Assembly (NCBI GenBank): GCA_013180625.2
Contig: SNVD02009596.1
Coordinates: forward strand, 248,001-312,000
DNA: 64,000 nucleotides
DNA from: Boswellia sacra
Taxonomy: Eukaryota; Streptophyta; Magnoliopsida; Sapindales; Burseraceae
Direction: 5' to 3'
Made by a program: the position numbers and the translations under genes
The notes under the pieces: generated by a model
What the model was told of the DNA's origin: nothing
Databases searched by the model: none
What the model saw: the letters and a program-made list of their open reading frames with translations, nothing else
In this document: positions 60,920-64,000 of the stretch, piece after piece
How positions within the stretch are numbered: the stretch's first letter is position 1
How the letters are laid out: each line of letters starts with the position of its first letter

Positions 60920-61215
60920 GAAAGGGATCAGTGAAGAAAAACTACTGCTAGCATCTCTAAGCTGAATTGACTGACCTGCTTGGCCATGCGACATCGAACA
61001 ATAAATAATGAAAGCCTTTGGAAAGAATTTGCTTTCACCAAGTTGCTAAGGTATGGAAAAGCTTAAACGCTTAAAAGTTAAAATTGTGACCCATATCCAT
61101 ACACAAACATTTTAAAAATTAAAAATATTGAAGCAGACTCAATATTGCTTTTAAAATATTGTATAATCCGGAATACATTGATTTGATGATAACTACAAAT
61201 TGTGAAAATATCCTC
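60920..61215 (+). pseudogene. Relic of an NBS-LRR exon 1 (LRR part)
   Basis: Short colinear matches to exon 1 at about 48490-48780: GCTAGCATCTCTAAGCTGAATT, then CTGCTTGGCCA, TTTGCTTTCACCAAGTTGCTAAGGTATG, and AAATATCCTCCCAAG. Frameshifts, gaps and stops are frequent. This is a piece of another, older R-gene copy. Confidence 0.6.
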
Positions 61216-61439
61216 CCAAGTTTCATCAATATATGCTTTCTCTTAATTATATCTTTTGTAGGCTTTAAGAATGCACCAAGTATGATGAGAAGATCACCCA
61301 GCGAAAGGGAATTAGTAACATAGAAACTTGAAGAAATGCTCACGAATGTAACTTGAAGGTAATGTGGCTTTGTTTGTAGTTTCTCTTTTCTGTATCATGC
61401 AATACACACCCTAGTAGACTTAATTGTACACTTGAACAA

Positions 61440-61790
61440 TACCAGAGCACTCGATTTTATATTTGATGCTACAAGACAATCAAGTAAATCAATTCAGAGG
61501 ATGGATCTGGACGTCTTCTTCATAGGGCGGAGGACTCACCCTTATTTTTTACCAGCAGAAAAGAATGATATAATTTGGTAACTTGAAGAAATGCTTGTCA
61601 TTGTCAACTGCTTGAGGGGGAGGCAGCTAGGATGTGTAATTCTGTTGCTTCACGTGCTGGCCAAGCAAGATAATCAATTTGGAGGATGGATGGATCTGGA
61701 CATCTTCTTCATAGGCTGGAGTGATGTCCTCATTTTACCTGTTATGCTTTTGATCTTGTTTTATGTCACGTGAAAAACCTCATTTTATGA
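61440..61790 (+). repeat. Local duplication of a short segment
   Basis: GGATGGATCTGGAC-TCTTCTTCATAGG occurs at about 61499 and again at about 61685, with similar flanks (ACAAGA/AGCAAGATAATCAA before it, GAAGAAATGCT nearby). The origin is unclear; the segment lies between two R-gene relics. Confidence 0.6.
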
Positions 61791-61903
61791 AATGGATGAT
61801 AAACTCATGCAAATGAAAAGGATTTTGTTATTTGCCAAGGATAGAACTCTGTTGTATCTTTACCATTATCTTCTAGCTTTTCCATTATCTACCTTTCTGG
61901 ATT

Positions 61904-62192
61904 TCTGTAACTGCATTCAGGTGAGATATATTTGCACACCTACTCTTGCTCAAAATCTGTAGAAATTGGAAAAGTTGTATTCTTGGGATTGTGGGGAATT
62001 GGAGAAAATCATAGTTGAAGATGATGAAGAGGTCGATGGTATCCAACCTCATCTACTCTTTCCAAATCTTAGAGAAATTGATGTGAGGAGGTGTAAGAAA
62101 TTAAAAAGTGTATGTTCTATCACCATAGCAAGGGGACTTCAACATCTGGAATATTTAAATGTATAGAAGAACTTTGAATTAGAAATAATTTT

Positions 62193-62237
<45 letters not shown>

Positions 62238-62670
62238 GTGATAAAGTCATGGAGATGGATGACAAAGCAATCATGTTGCTTCAACTTCAGGTTGTCACTG
62301 AGTGAATTACGAAGCCTGACAACTTCTGGGCTGTGGGTTATTGCTTCATATTTCCATCTTTCAAGAATAATGGAACATTAGAGATTATAGTATGTAGAAA
62401 ATAAGCGTGTTCATGAGGAAGCCAAGGTACTACTTCATAATAATAATAACAATACTTCCTTCTTCAATTTTATATGATACTTGTCTTATTCCATGCTAAT
62501 TTCCGTTATTAATTATACTCTCTGTAGCCATCCAATTCCAAAGAAGGCAGCAAAGATGATGAAGAGCATACCATGGATTCCGATGCTATGATTCTATCCG
62601 ATTGAGGGCAACATTACCACCACACATGGAACAAATGACAACCGAAGGAATAAGCAGAAGGGAAGCTTGA
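61904..62670 (+). pseudogene. R-gene copy D, decayed LRR and terminal exons
   Basis: The sequence begins mid-exon near the CAATCAGCTGAG-equivalent. It has TAG at about 61960 where others have TCG, an open stretch 61966-62166 (LEKIIVEDDEEVDGIQ), TAG at about 62164, then a (GA)n expansion replacing the GEKERDRDGGG loop (62196-62231) and further shifts. A donor AAG/GTACTA lies at 62427. The terminal exon starts at 62528 after CTCTGTAG and hits TGA at 62603-62605. It is non-functional. Confidence 0.85.
62196..62231. repeat. (GA)n expansion in copy D
   Basis: A run of GA dinucleotides at the place where functional copies have a short GAGAGATAGAGATGGAGG loop. The exon's own purine-rich sequence seeded the microsatellite. 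Confidence 0.88.
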
Positions 62671-64000
62671 AGCTATACAACCACCAGCCAGCAAATTTTC
62701 CCCCACTACCATATCATGAATTTCAAAACAGAGGCTGCTGATTACTGCTCAATGGATTTGTGAAGCATCTATAAGAAGGTTGATAACATATCAATATCAT
62801 TGGTGATTCTATTAATTATTTCTCTTCTGTTTCCAATTCTCTTCACCACTGAATCCCGAGAAGATTGTGGCTTGTTTCATGGGAAGAATAGACTGCTGAG
62901 GGACTTCAATTTGAATGTATGGACGTGTCATCTCTTCTGCTACTATATCTGAACATTTTATATTTCTCATACCTCTGTTTACACTTGCATCTGTCTTCAT
63001 ATGTGGGGTGCTTCCTGTCTTTCACTTGGTTTGTTTGCTATTCCTAATTATTTTAGGACACATGAAACATCTCAAATGCTAAAATTTGAAGCTTTGGTTC
63101 CTGCAAGCTCATAATAACGAAAAGGCAGTTAATCAATTGTTATTCATTTGCTGATTCTACTCCTCCTTGCTCAACATTTCCCCATCATGTTGTAGTGTTG
63201 ATATGTTATTACGTATGAGTGGGGCAAACAGAAAGTTATACCAACTTAGCACCTACCTGGCTTACCTTACTGAAATTAGTTATACTTTATGTGACTACCT
63301 TTTGTTATCATAGAATTGGAAATTGAGCTCATAATTTGTTCCTTTCTATTTTTATCTATTAGAAGCAGTTCCTGGCAAAATTTGAATATTCTGCTTCTCC
63401 TTTTTCCCTTTCCAATTGCAACTTCATTTATTAGAACATGTATCTGTGCTTCTTCCATGCCCCTTCTTCTATGAAGACGAATGATGTATTGGAAAGAAAG
63501 TTATTCAATATGACTTGTTATTCTTGCATGCACTGTTGTTTCTTATTAAAGCTTTATCATTAAAGGAAATATGCGAGTTTTGCCTAAAACCGTTGGAAAA
63601 TTGAGGCTTATGTTCAATGCTCTGAATCAAGCTCTATTGATTTGATTCTCTTTAAAACTTTTGAATTTTGTTGCACAACTTAAGAATTTTCTCATCTTAT
63701 TAATCTTCCTTGAGCAGTTCTATTGACAATTCAAGTTTATGCTACATGTACCTTAGTGTTTAAATGATGCTATGTTTTCTTCACCTCACTTCTTATTTTC
63801 ACTGGATATGTCTTCTTCTCCATTTCTTTTTTGAAGAACTAGGTGAACAATCACCTCTTCAAATAGGTTGTGTCATCTACCATGCTTTATACTTAAATAT
63901 ATTTTCTCCTTTTTGTTATCTTCTACATGATCATGTCCTCTTCTGCTCAATCTCAGCTCTCTTAGGAATCACCTCTGCCTTCATCATCCTTGAATCAACT
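62671..64000 (+). other. Shared R-gene 3' flank (copy D)
   Basis: Colinear with 5200-6900 and 19390-20470 (GAGGCTGCTGATTA, TTTACACTTGCATCTGTCTTC, GAAATTGAGCTCATAA and CTACATGATCATGTCCTCTT in order). It continues past the window end. No gene was recognised. Confidence 0.6.

Noticed and set aside
1..64000. CRISPR arrays, operons, tRNA or rRNA genes
   Set aside because: Repeats present are microsatellites, transposons and duplicated gene parts; no tRNA-like or rRNA sequence was recognised.

Overview
This is nuclear DNA of a flowering plant, very probably a eudicot. It is AT-rich, has spliced genes with GT/AG introns, two LTR retrotransposons, several hAT-type and Mutator-type elements, and a cluster of CC-NBS-LRR (RPS2/At4g27190-type) disease-resistance genes. 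The gene style resembles the large R-gene clusters of woody eudicots such as citrus. The species is an inference I cannot confirm without a database search.

Layout. (1) 1-5191: the 3' half of an R gene whose NBS exon lies upstream of the window (exons 924-1448, 2586-3398, 3559-3708), followed by a truncated copy of its last two exons (4316-5191). (2) 5192-8577: 3'-flanking sequence that recurs downstream of the other R-gene copies. (3) 8586-9883: non-autonomous hAT element with a 54-bp GC-rich tandem repeat inside. (4) 10.9-15.05 kb: a candidate small gene with G-box and telo-box promoter motifs, a RING-H2 pseudogene (minus) and an intact RING-H2 membrane E3 ligase gene (minus). (5) 17.1-20.95 kb: a decayed R-gene copy plus its shared 3' flank. 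(6) 25020-29528: complete but dead Ty1/copia element with 228-bp LTRs and 5-bp target duplication, next to a 552-bp hAT element (29658-30209). (7) 31-43 kb: gene-poor DNA carrying about nine diverged copies of an exon-like module in a tandem array, with nested insertions, including a 214-bp Mutator-type MITE and a 564-bp insertion flanked by an 18-bp duplication. (8) 43.9-46.2 kb: hAT-like element ending about 260 bp before an R-gene start codon. (9) 46494-59406: a near-complete CC-NBS-LRR gene with five exons. A recent gag-protease-only LTR element sits antisense in its first intron, exons 2 and 3 are duplicates of each other, and a nonsense codon interrupts exon 4. (10) 59.4-64.0 kb: shared 3' flank and two more R-gene relics.

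The R-gene copies explain most of the sequence. Block 1-3708 is paralogous to about 55640-59406, including introns. Copies have gained and lost LRR blocks of about 52-54 codons in frame, and the decayed copies show broken splice acceptors and stop codons. This is birth-and-death evolution of an R-gene cluster with transposon traffic. No rRNA, tRNA or CRISPR features were seen.
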